A stretch of DNA of 64,000 nucleotides from an uncultured Xanthomonas sp. (GTDB lineage: Bacteria > Pseudomonadota > Gammaproteobacteria > Xanthomonadales > Xanthomonadaceae), in assembly GCA_943912265.1 (NCBI GenBank), contig CALTTS010000003.1:62001-126000 (forward strand), read 5' to 3'. Positions 6,758 through 15,496 of this stretch are shown piece after piece. The notes under the pieces are model-generated. The model was not told the DNA's origin. It did not search any database and saw only the letters and a list, made by a program, of their open reading frames with translations. The first letter of the stretch is position 1. The number at the start of each line of letters is the position of its first letter. The translations under genes were made by a program, and so were the position numbers.

Positions 6758-7840
6758 TCAGTTCTGCACGTTCAGCTCGGTACGACGGTTCTTCTCGCTC
6801 TTGCAGGCCGGCAGGGTCTGCGGGGTCGGCTCCAGCGGACGGCTCTCGCCGTAACCGATCGGGCCCACCAGACGCGAAGCGGCAACACCCTTGTTGACCA
6901 GGAAGTCATACACGGTCTTGGCGCGCTTCTCGGACAGCTTCTGGTTGTAGGTGTCGGTACCGCACAGGTCGGTATGACCGGCAACTTCAACGCGCAGGTC
7001 CGGATAGCGGGTCAGGATCTGCGAGGCTTCGTTCAGGATCGCAACGGCGTCCGGACGCAGCGTGGCCTTGTTGAAGTCGAAGTTCACGCCCTTCAGGTCG
7101 ATCGAAACCGGCACCGGGCAACCGTCCGGACCGATGGCCTGACCCGGCTGCGAGTTCGGGCACTTGTCGTCGCAGTTGTTGACGCCATCACCGTCGTCGT
7201 CCAGATCGGCGCAGCTCGGAGCGGCCGGAGCCGGAGCGGCGGCAACCGGAGCCGATGGAGCAGGCCCCAGCGGGATCACGACGCCAACCGAAGCCAGCGT
7301 GTCGCCGAACCAGCTCTCCTTCGGTGCGGCAATGCTCTGGTCGTCGAAATCGCCGCGATAGGCGACTTCCGCACGAACCGCAACGCGCTTGTCGAACGTG
7401 GTCTGCAGACCGACACCGACCTTGGCGGCGAAATTGCCGTCCTTGCGGTCAGCCGGACCAGCGGCGCCATTCGGATACTCCTCCTCGGCCTTCTGGTAGC
7501 CCAAGCCCATCAGGACGTAGGGGTTCCAGCCGCGGCCTTCCTTGATGAAATGGCGGCGCAGATCGAACGAGATGCCGTACTGGCTCCAGTTGAGATCCTT
7601 GTTCGAATCGAAGGTCGGCTTCTGATAGTTCAGCTCGCCGTCGAGCGACCAGTTCGGGCTGACGAACTTGCCCAGGCCCAAGGTCAGGAACGGGGCATCC
7701 TTGGTGGTGCGGTCGCTGTCCTGGAAGTTGTAACCGGCCGAGCCGGTCAGGTACCAGCGATCGTCGAACTCCTGCGCCGACGCGGCGTGCGCCACGGACA
7801 GGCCGCCCAGCAGCGCGGCGGTGAGAAGCTTCTTGTTCAT
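6758..7840 (-). CDS. ompA: OmpA-family outer membrane protein
   Basis: The 360-residue protein has a signal peptide (cleavage near AHAASA-QEF, about residue 22), a transmembrane beta-barrel (roughly 25-195, alternating strands such as WYLTGSAGYNF and AAKVGVGLQTTF), an Ala/Pro hinge, a calcium-binding thrombospondin-3-like repeat DLDDDGDGVNNCDDKCPNS, and a C-terminal OmpA domain (about 245-358). The OmpA domain carries the peptidoglycan-binding pattern TDLCGTDTYNQKLSEKRAKTVYDFL. It anchors the outer membrane to the cell wall and may act as a pore. AAGGAG precedes the ATG. It stands alone with its own terminator. Confidence 0.95.
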   Translation of the reverse strand: MNKKLLTAALLGGLSVAHAASAQEFDDRWYLTGSAGYNFQDSDRTTKDAPFLTLGLGKFVSPNWSLDGELNYQKPTFDSNKDLNWSQYGISFDLRRHFIKEGRGWNPYVLMGLGYQKAEEEYPNGAAGPADRKDGNFAAKVGVGLQTTFDKRVAVRAEVAYRGDFDDQSIAAPKESWFGDTLASVGVVIPLGPAPSAPVAAAPAPAAPSCADLDDDGDGVNNCDDKCPNSQPGQAIGPDGCPVPVSIDLKGVNFDFNKATLRPDAVAILNEASQILTRYPDLRVEVAGHTDLCGTDTYNQKLSEKRAKTVYDFLVNKGVAASRLVGPIGYGESRPLEPTPQTLPACKSEKNRRTELNVQN

Positions 7841-8036
7841 TCGTAACTCCTTTTCGGGTAGTTGTAATCCGGTGAAGCCAAGGGCGTACTCGGATGCCTT
7901 GCACAGCTCAAAGCGCCGGTCTCCGTCCCACGCCTATGCCATCGGCGGCAGAGATTATACATCTGCCGGTGAAGAGCACGTTAACGACACTATAACATAC
8001 GTCACGTTTCCGCTTGCGCGTCTGCCAGGTGTCCGG

Positions 8037-9185
8037 CTACAGGCCGGCCAGCTGCCCGAGCACGCCCGCGACCTGCGCTTCGCGTCCCCATTCGGAAGCG
8101 GCCGTTTCCAGCGTGCGGGCAAGCCCGGCAGGCGCATCGGCACGGAACGTGGCATGCCCTACCTTGCGGCCGGCACGCGGCGATTTCCCGTAATCGTGCC
8201 AGTGCCCGCCGGCCCGCGACAGGCATGGCACCGGGTCGGGCAATTCGCCGAGCCAGTTCAGCATGCAGGCATGGCCGACGGGCCGGGTGCTTCCCAGCGG
8301 CAGACCCAGTACCGCGCGGACGTGGTTCTCGAACTGGGACGTTTCGGCGCCTTCGATGGTCCAGTGCCCGGAGTTGTGCACGCGCGGCGCCATCTCGTTG
8401 GCCAGCAGCCGGCCACCGCAATCGAACAGTTCCAGGGCGAACACGCCGACATAGCCCAGATGCTCGGCCAGGCGCCGGGCATGGGCCATTGCCGCGGCGG
8501 CTTCCTCGTCCGCCACGCCCGGCGCCGGTGCCAGGCTCGCCGACAGCACGCCGTCGACATGCCAGTTGCGCGTCAGCGGCCACGCACGAAACTCGCCTCC
8601 GGCCGAGCGCACGGCGACCACGCTCAATTCGCGGTCGAACGGCACGAACGCCTCGGCGATCAATCCCGTCGTCGCCGCCTGCGCGCCCAGCGCCTCCCAG
8701 GCGGCGTCGGCATCGGCGCGGTCGCGGATGCGGAACTGCCCCTTGCCGTCGTAACCGAACCGGCGCGTCTTGACGATGCACGGCACGCCGACCCGGTCCA
8801 TCGCCGTCTCCAGGTCGGCGCGCGTGGCGATGGCGCAGAACGCCGGCACGGGGATGCCGAGCGTGCGAAACAGGGTCTTTTCGCTCAGCCGGTCCTGCGA
8901 CACGGCCAGCGCGCCGGCCTGCGGATGCACCGGCAGGCGCGCGGCCAGCCATTCGACCGACGCGGCCGGCACGTTCTCGAAATCGAACGTGGCCACGTCC
9001 ACCCGCGCGGCGAACTGCGCCAGCACGTCCGGGTCGTCGTAACGGCCGACCAGCAGGGGCGCGACCTGTCCGGCGCAGGCCTCGGGCGAAGGGTCGAGCA
9101 CGAGGAAGCGCAGCCCCAGCGGCGCACCGGCCAGCACCATCATCCGGGCCAGCTGCCCGCCACCGAGGATGCCGACGGTTTTCAT
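8037..9185 (-). CDS. purK: 5-(carboxyamino)imidazole ribonucleotide synthase
   Basis: The 382-residue ATP-grasp enzyme uses ATP and bicarbonate to carboxylate AIR to N5-CAIR in purine synthesis. The start MKTVGILGGGQLARMMVLAGAPLG is the family hallmark. The ATP-grasp core includes PCIVKTRRFGYDGKGQ, the segment EAFVPFDRELSVVAVRS and the metal/substrate region GVFALELFDCGGRLLANEMAPRVHNSGHWTIEG. The ATG overlaps the purE stop by four bases, so the two consecutive enzymes are translationally coupled. Confidence 0.96.
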   Translation of the reverse strand: MKTVGILGGGQLARMMVLAGAPLGLRFLVLDPSPEACAGQVAPLLVGRYDDPDVLAQFAARVDVATFDFENVPAASVEWLAARLPVHPQAGALAVSQDRLSEKTLFRTLGIPVPAFCAIATRADLETAMDRVGVPCIVKTRRFGYDGKGQFRIRDRADADAAWEALGAQAATTGLIAEAFVPFDRELSVVAVRSAGGEFRAWPLTRNWHVDGVLSASLAPAPGVADEEAAAAMAHARRLAEHLGYVGVFALELFDCGGRLLANEMAPRVHNSGHWTIEGAETSQFENHVRAVLGLPLGSTRPVGHACMLNWLGELPDPVPCLSRAGGHWHDYGKSPRAGRKVGHATFRADAPAGLARTLETAASEWGREAQVAGVLGQLAGL

Positions 9186-9688
9186 GGCTGGCGCGGGTCG
9201 TCGTGGGCCATGACCTCGTCGGTCTGGCGCTGGCGGAATGCAGCCAGCGAGGCCGCGATGCCCGGATGGTCCGAAGCCAGCATCGCGGCGGCAAACAGGC
9301 CGGCATTGGACGCGCCGGCGGCGCCGATGGCGAACGTGGCCACCGGGATGCCGGCCGGCATCTGCACGATCGACAGCAGCGAATCCAGGCCGTTCAGCGC
9401 ACGCGACTGCACCGGCACGCCGAGCACCGGCACCGCGGTCTTGGCGGCGATCATGCCCGGCAGGTGGGCGGCGCCGCCGGCACCGGCGATGATCGCGCGC
9501 AGGCCGCGTCCGGCCGCCTGTTCGGCGTAGGAAAACAGCACGTCCGGGGTGCGGTGCGCGGACACCACCTTGACTTCGTAGGGGACGCCGAGCGCATCGA
9601 GCTTCTGGGCGGCGTGCTGCATCGTGTCCCAGTCGGAACGCGAGCCCATCACGAGGCCGACCAGGGGAGTGGAGGAATCGGGAGTCAT
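9182..9688 (-). CDS. purE: N5-carboxyaminoimidazole ribonucleotide mutase
   Basis: This class I PurE converts N5-CAIR to CAIR, the step after PurK. In its 168 residues the substrate loops GLVMGSRSDW, VVSAHRTPD, AGAGGAAHLPGM and the C-terminal SNAGLFAAAML are all present. I placed the start at 9688, preceded by CAGGGCAGGG; an earlier ATG six codons upstream is less likely. It is the first gene of the purE-purK operon. Confidence 0.96.
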   Translation of the reverse strand: MTPDSSTPLVGLVMGSRSDWDTMQHAAQKLDALGVPYEVKVVSAHRTPDVLFSYAEQAAGRGLRAIIAGAGGAAHLPGMIAAKTAVPVLGVPVQSRALNGLDSLLSIVQMPAGIPVATFAIGAAGASNAGLFAAAMLASDHPGIAASLAAFRQRQTDEVMAHDDPRQP

Positions 9689-9748
9689 GGCCCTGCCCTG
9701 TCGCAAAGACGTATTCTAGCCTCCGTTTCCGCCCCATCGCGCTGGATC

Positions 9749-10015
9749 ATGGACCGCAAGCTGATCGACCTGCTGTGCTCGCCCGACACCCGTCAACCGC
9801 TGTCGCTGCTGGATGCGGGCGGGCTGGAAGCCCTCAACCGCGCCATCGCCGCAGGCGGCGTGGTCCGGGCCGACGGCAACCCGCAGACCGCCCCGCTGCG
9901 CGAAGCCCTGATCACCCGCGACCGCAGGCAGGTGTTCCGCATCGACGACGGCATCCCGGTATTGCTGGCCGAGGAAGCCATCCCGACCGCCGGCATCGCC
10001 GAACTGGCGGCATGA
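9749..10015 (+). CDS. Trm112/UPF0434-family small protein
   Basis: This 88-residue protein resembles the proteobacterial Trm112-like family (E. coli YcaR). Typical features are the N-terminus DRKLIDLLCSPDTRQPLSLL and the C-terminal signature LITRDRRQVFRIDDGIPVLLAEEAI. Eukaryotic and archaeal relatives activate methyltransferases; the role of bacterial single-domain versions is not settled. Only one cysteine of the zinc site is kept, as is common in this branch. Its stop overlaps the nadC start (ATGA). Confidence 0.85.
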   Translation: MDRKLIDLLCSPDTRQPLSLLDAGGLEALNRAIAAGGVVRADGNPQTAPLREALITRDRRQVFRIDDGIPVLLAEEAIPTAGIAELAA

Positions 10016-10884
10016 CCCGGCCGGAACCGCCGGCACCGGCGCTGGTCGAGGCCGACGTCGCCCGCGCGCTGGCCGAAGACCTGGGCAGCGGCGACGTCAC
10101 CGCCGCGCTGCTGCCGGACGGGCCGGACATCGCCTACCTGCTGTGCAAGCAGGAAGCCGTGATCGCCGGGCGGCCCTGGTTCGATGCCAGCCACCGCGCG
10201 CTCGACCCGGAGGTGCGCATCGACTGGCACATCGCCGAGGGCGATCACGTGACCGCCGGCACCGTGATTGCCTCGCTGGCCGGGCGCAGCCGGGCACTGG
10301 TGAGCGCCGAGCGCACGTCCCTGAACTTCCTGCAGACGCTGTCCGCCACCGCCACCACCACCGCCGCGTACGTGGCGGCCATCGCCGGCACCCGCGCGCG
10401 CATCCTCGACACCCGCAAGACCCTGCCCGGCCTGCGCATGGCGCAGAAATACGCGGTGCGCTGCGGCGGCGGCCACAACCACCGCATCGGCCTGTTCGAT
10501 GCGGTGATGCTGAAGGAAAACCACATCCGCGTCGCCGGCTCGGTGACCGCGGCCATCGCCGCGGCGCGGCGGGCGCAGCCGCAGCTGCCGCTGATCGTCG
10601 AGGTGGAAACCCTGGACGAACTGGAACAGGCACTCGTCGCCGGCTGCGACCGCATCCTGATCGACGATTTCGATGCCGCCACCCGCCGCGAAGCCGTGCG
10701 CATCGCCGCCAGCCCAGCCTTTGCCGGCCGCATCCCGCTGGAAGTCTCCGGCGGGGTCGATCTGGCCGGCATCCGCGCCATCGCCGAGGACGGCGTGGAC
10801 TGCATCTCCGTGGGAGCGCTGACCAAGCACGTGCACGCCATCGACCTGTCGCTCAAGCTCGGCCCCGTGCCAGCAACGCACTGA
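10012..10884 (+). CDS. nadC: Nicotinate-nucleotide pyrophosphorylase (carboxylating)
   Basis: The 290-residue enzyme converts quinolinate and PRPP to nicotinate mononucleotide in NAD synthesis. Recognisable parts are LAEDLGSGDVTAALLP, SAERTSLNFLQTLSATAT, TRKTLPGLRMAQKYAVRCGGGHNHRIGLFDAVMLKENHI and the barrel end EVSGGVDLAGIRAIAEDGVDCISVGALTKHV. All active-site Arg, Lys and His segments are intact. It is coupled to the Trm112-like gene by a four-base overlap. Confidence 0.96.
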   Translation: MTRPEPPAPALVEADVARALAEDLGSGDVTAALLPDGPDIAYLLCKQEAVIAGRPWFDASHRALDPEVRIDWHIAEGDHVTAGTVIASLAGRSRALVSAERTSLNFLQTLSATATTTAAYVAAIAGTRARILDTRKTLPGLRMAQKYAVRCGGGHNHRIGLFDAVMLKENHIRVAGSVTAAIAAARRAQPQLPLIVEVETLDELEQALVAGCDRILIDDFDAATRREAVRIAASPAFAGRIPLEVSGGVDLAGIRAIAEDGVDCISVGALTKHVHAIDLSLKLGPVPATH

Positions 10885-10942
10885 ACACGCGCTTCATCGG
10901 CAACGCTGGCATGCTTGGACTCCCGCGTCCGGAGTGCCTGCC

Positions 10943-11875
10943 GTGCCCTGTCCGTTGCGCTTCACACTGGCCAGCCTGCTGCTTGCCCTGCCCGCCACGC
11001 CTGCACTGGCCTACGAAGTCTGCGACCTGCCGCCGCGCTACGGTCTGAGCGAACTGGCAATCCGCATTGCCAGGGTCGCCTGCGACGAGAACCGCCAGTG
11101 GTATCGCCCGTTCATCGGCCTGGACGGCCGGCTGGCCAGCCAGCGCGTGACCGAGGCGGAAAGTGCCGAACTGCTCGACCACGGCGTGCCCGCTTGGCGC
11201 CGCGTCGTCGACTACTGGCAGGGAAGCGGCACGCTGGCCATGCTCGACCGTCCCGGCGCGGCCAGCTGCCGGTCCGCGCTCGACGAGCGCAGCGCACAAA
11301 GCGACTGCCGCGCTTTCGTCCTGGATACGCCATGGTCGGCCGCTTTCGTGTCCTGGGTGATGGTGCAGGCCGACGTGCCCGGCTTCCATGTCTCGCCCAG
11401 TCACATCGACTACATCGCGGCCAGTTACCGGGGCCGCAACGGCCCGTATGCCTACCTCGACCCGGCCACCGGCAAGCCCGAACCCGGCGACCTGCTGTGC
11501 TACCTGCGCGGCAACCGGCAGGCCTACGGCCCGGCCGGCTTGAAAGCCGCGCTCGCAGCCGGCGGCGACCTGCCCCGCAAATCGCACTGCGACATCGTGG
11601 TGGCCGCCAATGTCGGCGGCGACCGCACGCTGTACCTGATCGGCGGCAACGTGCTCAATGCCGTGACCCTGCGCAAACTGCCTCTGGATGCCACCGGCCA
11701 TGCCATCCCGCCCACGTTGCCGCTGTCGGGCACGGGCGGCGAGGATACCGACGACCCCGGCACCTATTGCTCGCCCGGCAACGAGGCCGCCTGCAACTTC
11801 AACCGCCAGGACTGGGCCGTGCTGCTGAAACTGCAAGTGCTGCCCGCCACCGCGATGCCCGCATCCACGCGTTGA
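10943..11875 (+). CDS. Secreted DUF2272 protein
   Basis: The precursor has about 310 residues. A signal peptide ends near PALA-YEV. The mature part matches DUF2272 proteins: DTPWSAAFVSWVMVQADVPGFHVSPSHIDYI, ATGKPEPGDLLCYLRG and CDIVVAANVGGDRTLYLIGGNVLNAV. These motifs resemble a CHAP/NlpC-like hydrolase arrangement (a small residue before AAFVSWV, then H and D), so a wall-related hydrolase is possible but unproven. I prefer the GTG at 10943 because GGAG lies eight bases upstream; a GTG nine bases earlier has no spacing for a ribosome site. Confidence 0.8.
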   Translation: MPCPLRFTLASLLLALPATPALAYEVCDLPPRYGLSELAIRIARVACDENRQWYRPFIGLDGRLASQRVTEAESAELLDHGVPAWRRVVDYWQGSGTLAMLDRPGAASCRSALDERSAQSDCRAFVLDTPWSAAFVSWVMVQADVPGFHVSPSHIDYIAASYRGRNGPYAYLDPATGKPEPGDLLCYLRGNRQAYGPAGLKAALAAGGDLPRKSHCDIVVAANVGGDRTLYLIGGNVLNAVTLRKLPLDATGHAIPPTLPLSGTGGEDTDDPGTYCSPGNEAACNFNRQDWAVLLKLQVLPATAMPASTR

Positions 11876-11951
11876 AGGCCGGCCTCGGGAGGCCGGCGTC
11901 GAAGGCCGCCGGCGATTGCCAAGCCCGCCGCGATCGGCTTGGATATGCCGC

Positions 11952-12299
11952 ATGACCCTGATCCTGCTTCTGATCGCCGCCGCCGCGGCCTTTGCCTGGT
12001 GGAACGCCGCGCGCGCCGCCACCGAACGCGCCGGCGAACTCGGCCGCAACGCCTGCGAAGCCGCCGGCGTGCAATGGCTCGACCACAGCGTGCATGCCGT
12101 CGCCACGCGCCTGCGCCGCGCCGAGGACGGGCGGCTGCGCTTCGAGCGCACGTTCCGCTTCGACTATTCCCACGACGGCAGCGACCGCAGCACCGGCCGC
12201 CTGGTGCTGCGCGGCGACCGGCTGATCGCCTTCACCGGCCCGGCGACGGAACGACCGAACGTGCTGGATTTCCCGCCGCGCCAGCTGGGCAGGGACTGA
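11952..12299 (+). CDS. DUF3301 small membrane-anchored protein
   Basis: The 115-residue protein starts with one membrane helix (LILLLIAAAAAFAWW), followed by a soluble part with NACEAAGVQWLDHSVHAVATRLRRAEDGRLRFERTFRFDYS, a pattern typical of DUF3301 proteins of Xanthomonas, Pseudomonas and relatives. The function is unknown. The soluble part probably faces the cytoplasm, since the arginine-rich stretch follows the helix. It lies 76 bases after the DUF2272 gene and shares its direction. Confidence 0.8.
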   Translation: MTLILLLIAAAAAFAWWNAARAATERAGELGRNACEAAGVQWLDHSVHAVATRLRRAEDGRLRFERTFRFDYSHDGSDRSTGRLVLRGDRLIAFTGPATERPNVLDFPPRQLGRD

Positions 12300-12493
12300 A
12301 CCGGCTTCACCCGTCGCACAGGTCGCGCCGACGCGGCATCCGCGCCGGGCACGCATCGCCGCGCGCCGCGCGAACCTCAAGGATGGAATGGGACCACGCC
12401 ATGCCCTCGGGCCGGCGGACCCGACCCCATGGCCGATGGCCGCACCCGATGCCGATGGCTGTGCTGCGCGACCGGACGGCCGGCAGCACGGCC

Positions 12494-12934
12494 TCACTTC
12501 ACCACGCGCAGGAACGGCGGGCGCTTGCCGGACGTGGTGGCAGGCTGTTCCGGCGGCGGCGCGTCCGGCGATGGCGGCTCGTCGTCCGGCCCGGCCTCGC
12601 CACGCACGTCTTCCGGCAGGGCCATGCCGTGGCCGGTCTCGCGGGCGTACACCGCCAGCACGGCATCGATCGGGATGTACACCGGGAAACTCACGCCGCC
12701 GAAGCGCGCGGTGAAACTCAGCGCCTCGTTGTCCATGTGCAGCTGCGCCACCGCGCGCTCGGCGATGTTGAGCACCACGCGCCCGTCCTTCACCGCGCTG
12801 GCCGGCACCTGCACGCCGGCACGGGTGGCATCGACCAGCACGTGGGGCGTCATTCCGTTGTCGTTGATCCACTCCACCAGCGCCCGCATCAGGTACGGGC
12901 GATGGCTGGTCATCTGCAGCGATTCGTCGGTCAT
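12494..12934 (-). CDS. sspB: ClpXP protease specificity-enhancing factor SspB
   Basis: SspB tethers ssrA-tagged proteins to the ClpXP protease. The 146-residue protein has the substrate-binding Sm-like domain (YLMRALVEWINDNGMTPHVLVDA through FPVYIPIDAVLAVYARETGHGMALPE), a flexible acidic/Pro linker and a C-terminal ClpX-binding tail ending in LRVVK, identical to the end of the E. coli protein. It lies downstream of sspA on the same strand with a 58-base gap. Confidence 0.94.
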   Translation of the reverse strand: MTDESLQMTSHRPYLMRALVEWINDNGMTPHVLVDATRAGVQVPASAVKDGRVVLNIAERAVAQLHMDNEALSFTARFGGVSFPVYIPIDAVLAVYARETGHGMALPEDVRGEAGPDDEPPSPDAPPPEQPATTSGKRPPFLRVVK

Positions 12935-12992
12935 GGCACCAGTCTAGCGTGCGGCCGCGGCGACGGCCGCACCGAGGATGAACGCGGCCGCG

Positions 12993-13628
12993 TCAGGCCG
13001 GCAGATCGCGCAGCTTCCTTTCCTGGTCGGTCAGGCTGCGGACGAACCCGGGGCTGCGGAAGATGCGGTTGCCATAGTCCTCGATCGCCTTGCCGTCCTT
13101 GGGCAGGCCGATGCCCAGCGCGTCCAGGCGCCAGACGATGGGCGCCATCGCGCAGTCGGCCAGGCTCATTTCCGGGTTGAGGAAGAACTTGCTGGCCTTG
13201 AACAGCGGCACCGAGGCGGTCAGCAGTTCCTTCAGCCGCTTGCGCGCGGTTTCGGCCTGCGCCTTGGTGCCCAGCTGGATGGCCTGCACCAGCGGCACCC
13301 AGTCGTGCTCGATGCGCAGCATCGCCAGGCGCAGGCGCGCGCGCGACAGCGGGTCCACCGGCATCAGCGGCGGGTGCGGGTAGCGCTCGTCGAGGTATTC
13401 GCTGACCACCGACGCGGCATACAGCACCAGGTCGCGCTCCACCAGCGTGGGCACCGAATGGTAGGGATTGAGGTCGATCAGGTCTTCCGGGGGCGCCTGC
13501 GGGTCCACCGGCACCATGTCGTAGCTGACGCCCTTGGCGGCCAGCACCAGCCGCACCCGATGGCACAGCACGTCGTCGGTCGAAGAAAACAGCGTCAGGG
13601 TATTCCGCATGCGCACACTCACCGCCAT
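12993..13628 (-). CDS. sspA: Stringent starvation protein A
   Basis: This 211-residue glutathione-transferase-like protein binds RNA polymerase and alters transcription under stress in relatives. The thioredoxin-like N-terminal domain (MRNTLTLFSSTDDVLCHRVRLVLAAKGV, PEDLIDLNPYHSVPTLVERDLVLYAASVVSEYLDERYPHPPLMP) and the helical C-terminal domain are complete. GGAG sits seven bases before the ATG at 13628. It is followed by sspB, and the pet genes lie upstream on the same strand, the usual order in this family. Confidence 0.95.
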   Translation of the reverse strand: MAVSVRMRNTLTLFSSTDDVLCHRVRLVLAAKGVSYDMVPVDPQAPPEDLIDLNPYHSVPTLVERDLVLYAASVVSEYLDERYPHPPLMPVDPLSRARLRLAMLRIEHDWVPLVQAIQLGTKAQAETARKRLKELLTASVPLFKASKFFLNPEMSLADCAMAPIVWRLDALGIGLPKDGKAIEDYGNRIFRSPGFVRSLTDQERKLRDLPA

Positions 13629-13766
13629 CTAGGCTCTCCGACGACCGGAATCCGCCGGCCGCTCCGGCGCCGCGCAGCCCCTTGCCGCGCGGTCGCCCCG
13701 ATGCCCGAGTGTGCTAGGTCGTGGACGAAAAGCCAATAGCGGATGAATGCGGCGGCCGCAAGCGGC

Positions 13767-14237
13767 TCACTCCCCGCCCGCGTCCTTCCCGTATTCCCGC
13801 TGCAGCAGCCATGCCAGGCCGGTGAAGGACAGCAGGAACAGCAGCACCCACGGCGCCAGCCGGCGGCGCAGCGGAGCCGACGGGTCCACGGCATCGGGGC
13901 GGGACGGGCTGATGCCGGATGCGCCCTGCCCCGTCGCGGCCACGGCCGGGCGGCGGACGGACGCCTCCGGCACCGTCGCGGGCGACGGCGGCGGGCCGGC
14001 CACCACCGGGATGCCGGCCTCTGCCCGACCCGCTGCCTGCGGCTCCCGCGGCGGAGGCGGCATCTGCGTCGTGCCCGGCCCCGGAACGACATCATCATCC
14101 GGCCGATACGCGACGGCCGAGGCCGCGGTTTCCGCATCCCGGCCGCGGGGACCGGCGTCGGCGCACGGGATTGCGGCGACGACGACTACCACGATGACCG
14201 GCATCGACAGCCGCGCAAGCCGCGACGTCCGGCTCAT
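13767..14237 (-). CDS. Haem-less cytochrome c1 remnant: signal peptide, Pro/Ala-rich linker and c1-type membrane anchor
   Basis: The gene sits where petC is expected, coupled to cytochrome b by an ATGA overlap at 14234-14237, yet it encodes only 156 residues instead of about 240-260. Residues 1-28 form a signal peptide. Residues 30-120 are rich in Pro, Ala, Gly and Arg and look disordered. Residues 123-152 form a C-terminal anchor, RRRLAPWVLLFLLSFTGLAW followed by LLQREYGKD, which resembles the c1 tail of gammaproteobacteria (pattern LLKKEYWKDV). There is no CXXCH, no distal Met region and only one cysteine (C25, inside the signal peptide). Other reading frames contain no c1 haem domain either, so this is not a simple frameshift. 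It could be an assembly subunit, a decaying gene, or a deletion in this strain. Confidence 0.75.
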   Translation of the reverse strand: MSRTSRLARLSMPVIVVVVVAAIPCADAGPRGRDAETAASAVAYRPDDDVVPGPGTTQMPPPPREPQAAGRAEAGIPVVAGPPPSPATVPEASVRRPAVAATGQGASGISPSRPDAVDPSAPLRRRLAPWVLLFLLSFTGLAWLLQREYGKDAGGE

Positions 14238-15496
14238 CGTTCCGCCTCCGCGGCGCCGGACGGACGCGACCCCGCCCGGCCCTGGCGGCTCCACAGCGGC
14301 ATCAGCGCGAAGAAGGCGAAATAGGCCGCGGTCAGGCCGCGGGCACTCCATGTTTCCCGGGCCGAGGTGCCGCTGCCCAGCCCGAGCAGGCCGAGGCCGA
14401 TGAAACTGGCCGCCAGCAGGCCGAGCATCGCCTTCGCCGCCGGGCCGCGCTGGCGTACCGAGACGGCCGTCCCCCGGTCGAGCCACGGCACGAGGAACAG
14501 GACGGCGATGGCCGCGAACACCAGCAGCGCGCCGGCGCCGCGGCCCGGCACCGAGCGCAGCATCGCGTAGTACGGGGCGAAGTACCACGCCGGACGGATG
14601 TGTTCCGGCGTGGACAGCGGATCGGCCGGGACGAGGTTGCCCGGCTCCAGCACCAGCCCGCCGAGGTCGGGCGCGAGCAGCACGACCGCGGCCAGCACGG
14701 TCATGAACACGCCGGCGGCGACCAGATCCTTCAGCGTCTGGTAGGGATGGTACGGCACCGTGGCCACGGGCGCGTCGGCACTCCAGCGGTTGCCGCGCGG
14801 GCCGGCGCGCAGGTCGGTGCCATCCGGGTTGCCCGAGCCGACCTGGCGCAGCGCGGCCACGTGCACGGCGACGAACAGCAGCAGCACCAGCGGCACGCCG
14901 ACCGCGTGCAGCGCGAAGAAGCGGCCCAGGGTGGCGCCCGAAGGCACCACGTCGCCCATCACCCATTCCGCCAGCCCGTCGCCGACGAAAGGGACCGTGC
15001 CAAACAGCGAGGCCACCACTTTCGCGCCCCAGAACGACATCTGTCCCCACGGCAGCACGTAACCCATGAAGGCTTCGGCCGCGACCAGCAGATACAGCAG
15101 CACGCCCAGCAGCCACACCAGTTCGCGCGGCCGCCGGTAGCTGCCGTACATCAGCCCGCGCGCCATGTGCAGGTAGATCACCAGGAAGAACAGCGACGCG
15201 CCGGCCGCATGCAGGTAGCGGATCAGCCAGCCGCCGTCCACGTCGCGCATGATCCGCTGGACCGATGCGAACGCGCCCTCGGCGGTCGGCACGTAGTGCA
15301 TCGCCAGGAACAGGCCGGTCAGCAGCTGCCCGGCCAGCGCCAGCAGGGCCAGGGCGCCGAAGCAGTACCAGAAATTCAGGTTGCGCGGCACGAAGTAGCC
15401 GGTGGCGTGGCGCCGCCAGGCCGCCGCCAGGCCGGGCAGGCGCGCGTCGAACCAGCCCCGCAGCCCGGCTGGCCCGGGCTCGCCGGCCGGGCTCAC
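14234..15496 (-). CDS. petB: Cytochrome b of the bc1 complex
   Basis: The 420-residue membrane protein carries the two b haems and the quinol/quinone sites. Family segments are intact: FNFWYCFGAL-like NLNFWYCFGALALLALAGQ, RYLHAAGASLFFLVIYLHMARGLMYGSYRRPRE, GYVLPWGQMSFWGAKV, and RFFALHAVGVPLVLLLFVAVH, with the four haem-ligand histidines in helices B and D. The Qo motif reads PAWY where many bacteria have PEWY and gammaproteobacteria often PVWY. The start is a GTG overlapping the Rieske stop (GTGA). The downstream gene is the haem-less c1 remnant. Confidence 0.95.
   Translation of the reverse strand: MSPAGEPGPAGLRGWFDARLPGLAAAWRRHATGYFVPRNLNFWYCFGALALLALAGQLLTGLFLAMHYVPTAEGAFASVQRIMRDVDGGWLIRYLHAAGASLFFLVIYLHMARGLMYGSYRRPRELVWLLGVLLYLLVAAEAFMGYVLPWGQMSFWGAKVVASLFGTVPFVGDGLAEWVMGDVVPSGATLGRFFALHAVGVPLVLLLFVAVHVAALRQVGSGNPDGTDLRAGPRGNRWSADAPVATVPYHPYQTLKDLVAAGVFMTVLAAVVLLAPDLGGLVLEPGNLVPADPLSTPEHIRPAWYFAPYYAMLRSVPGRGAGALLVFAAIAVLFLVPWLDRGTAVSVRQRGPAAKAMLGLLAASFIGLGLLGLGSGTSARETWSARGLTAAYFAFFALMPLWSRQGRAGSRPSGAAEAER

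Noticed and set aside
7954..7959. TATAAT box as the ompA promoter
   Set aside because: It lies in a suitable place on the minus strand, but no -35 box at acceptable spacing was found, so it is not listed.
13767..14237. A frameshifted but otherwise complete cytochrome c1 gene
   Set aside because: All frames of the 470 bases were read for CXXCH and c1-like segments; none exist, and the interval is too short for the haem domain.
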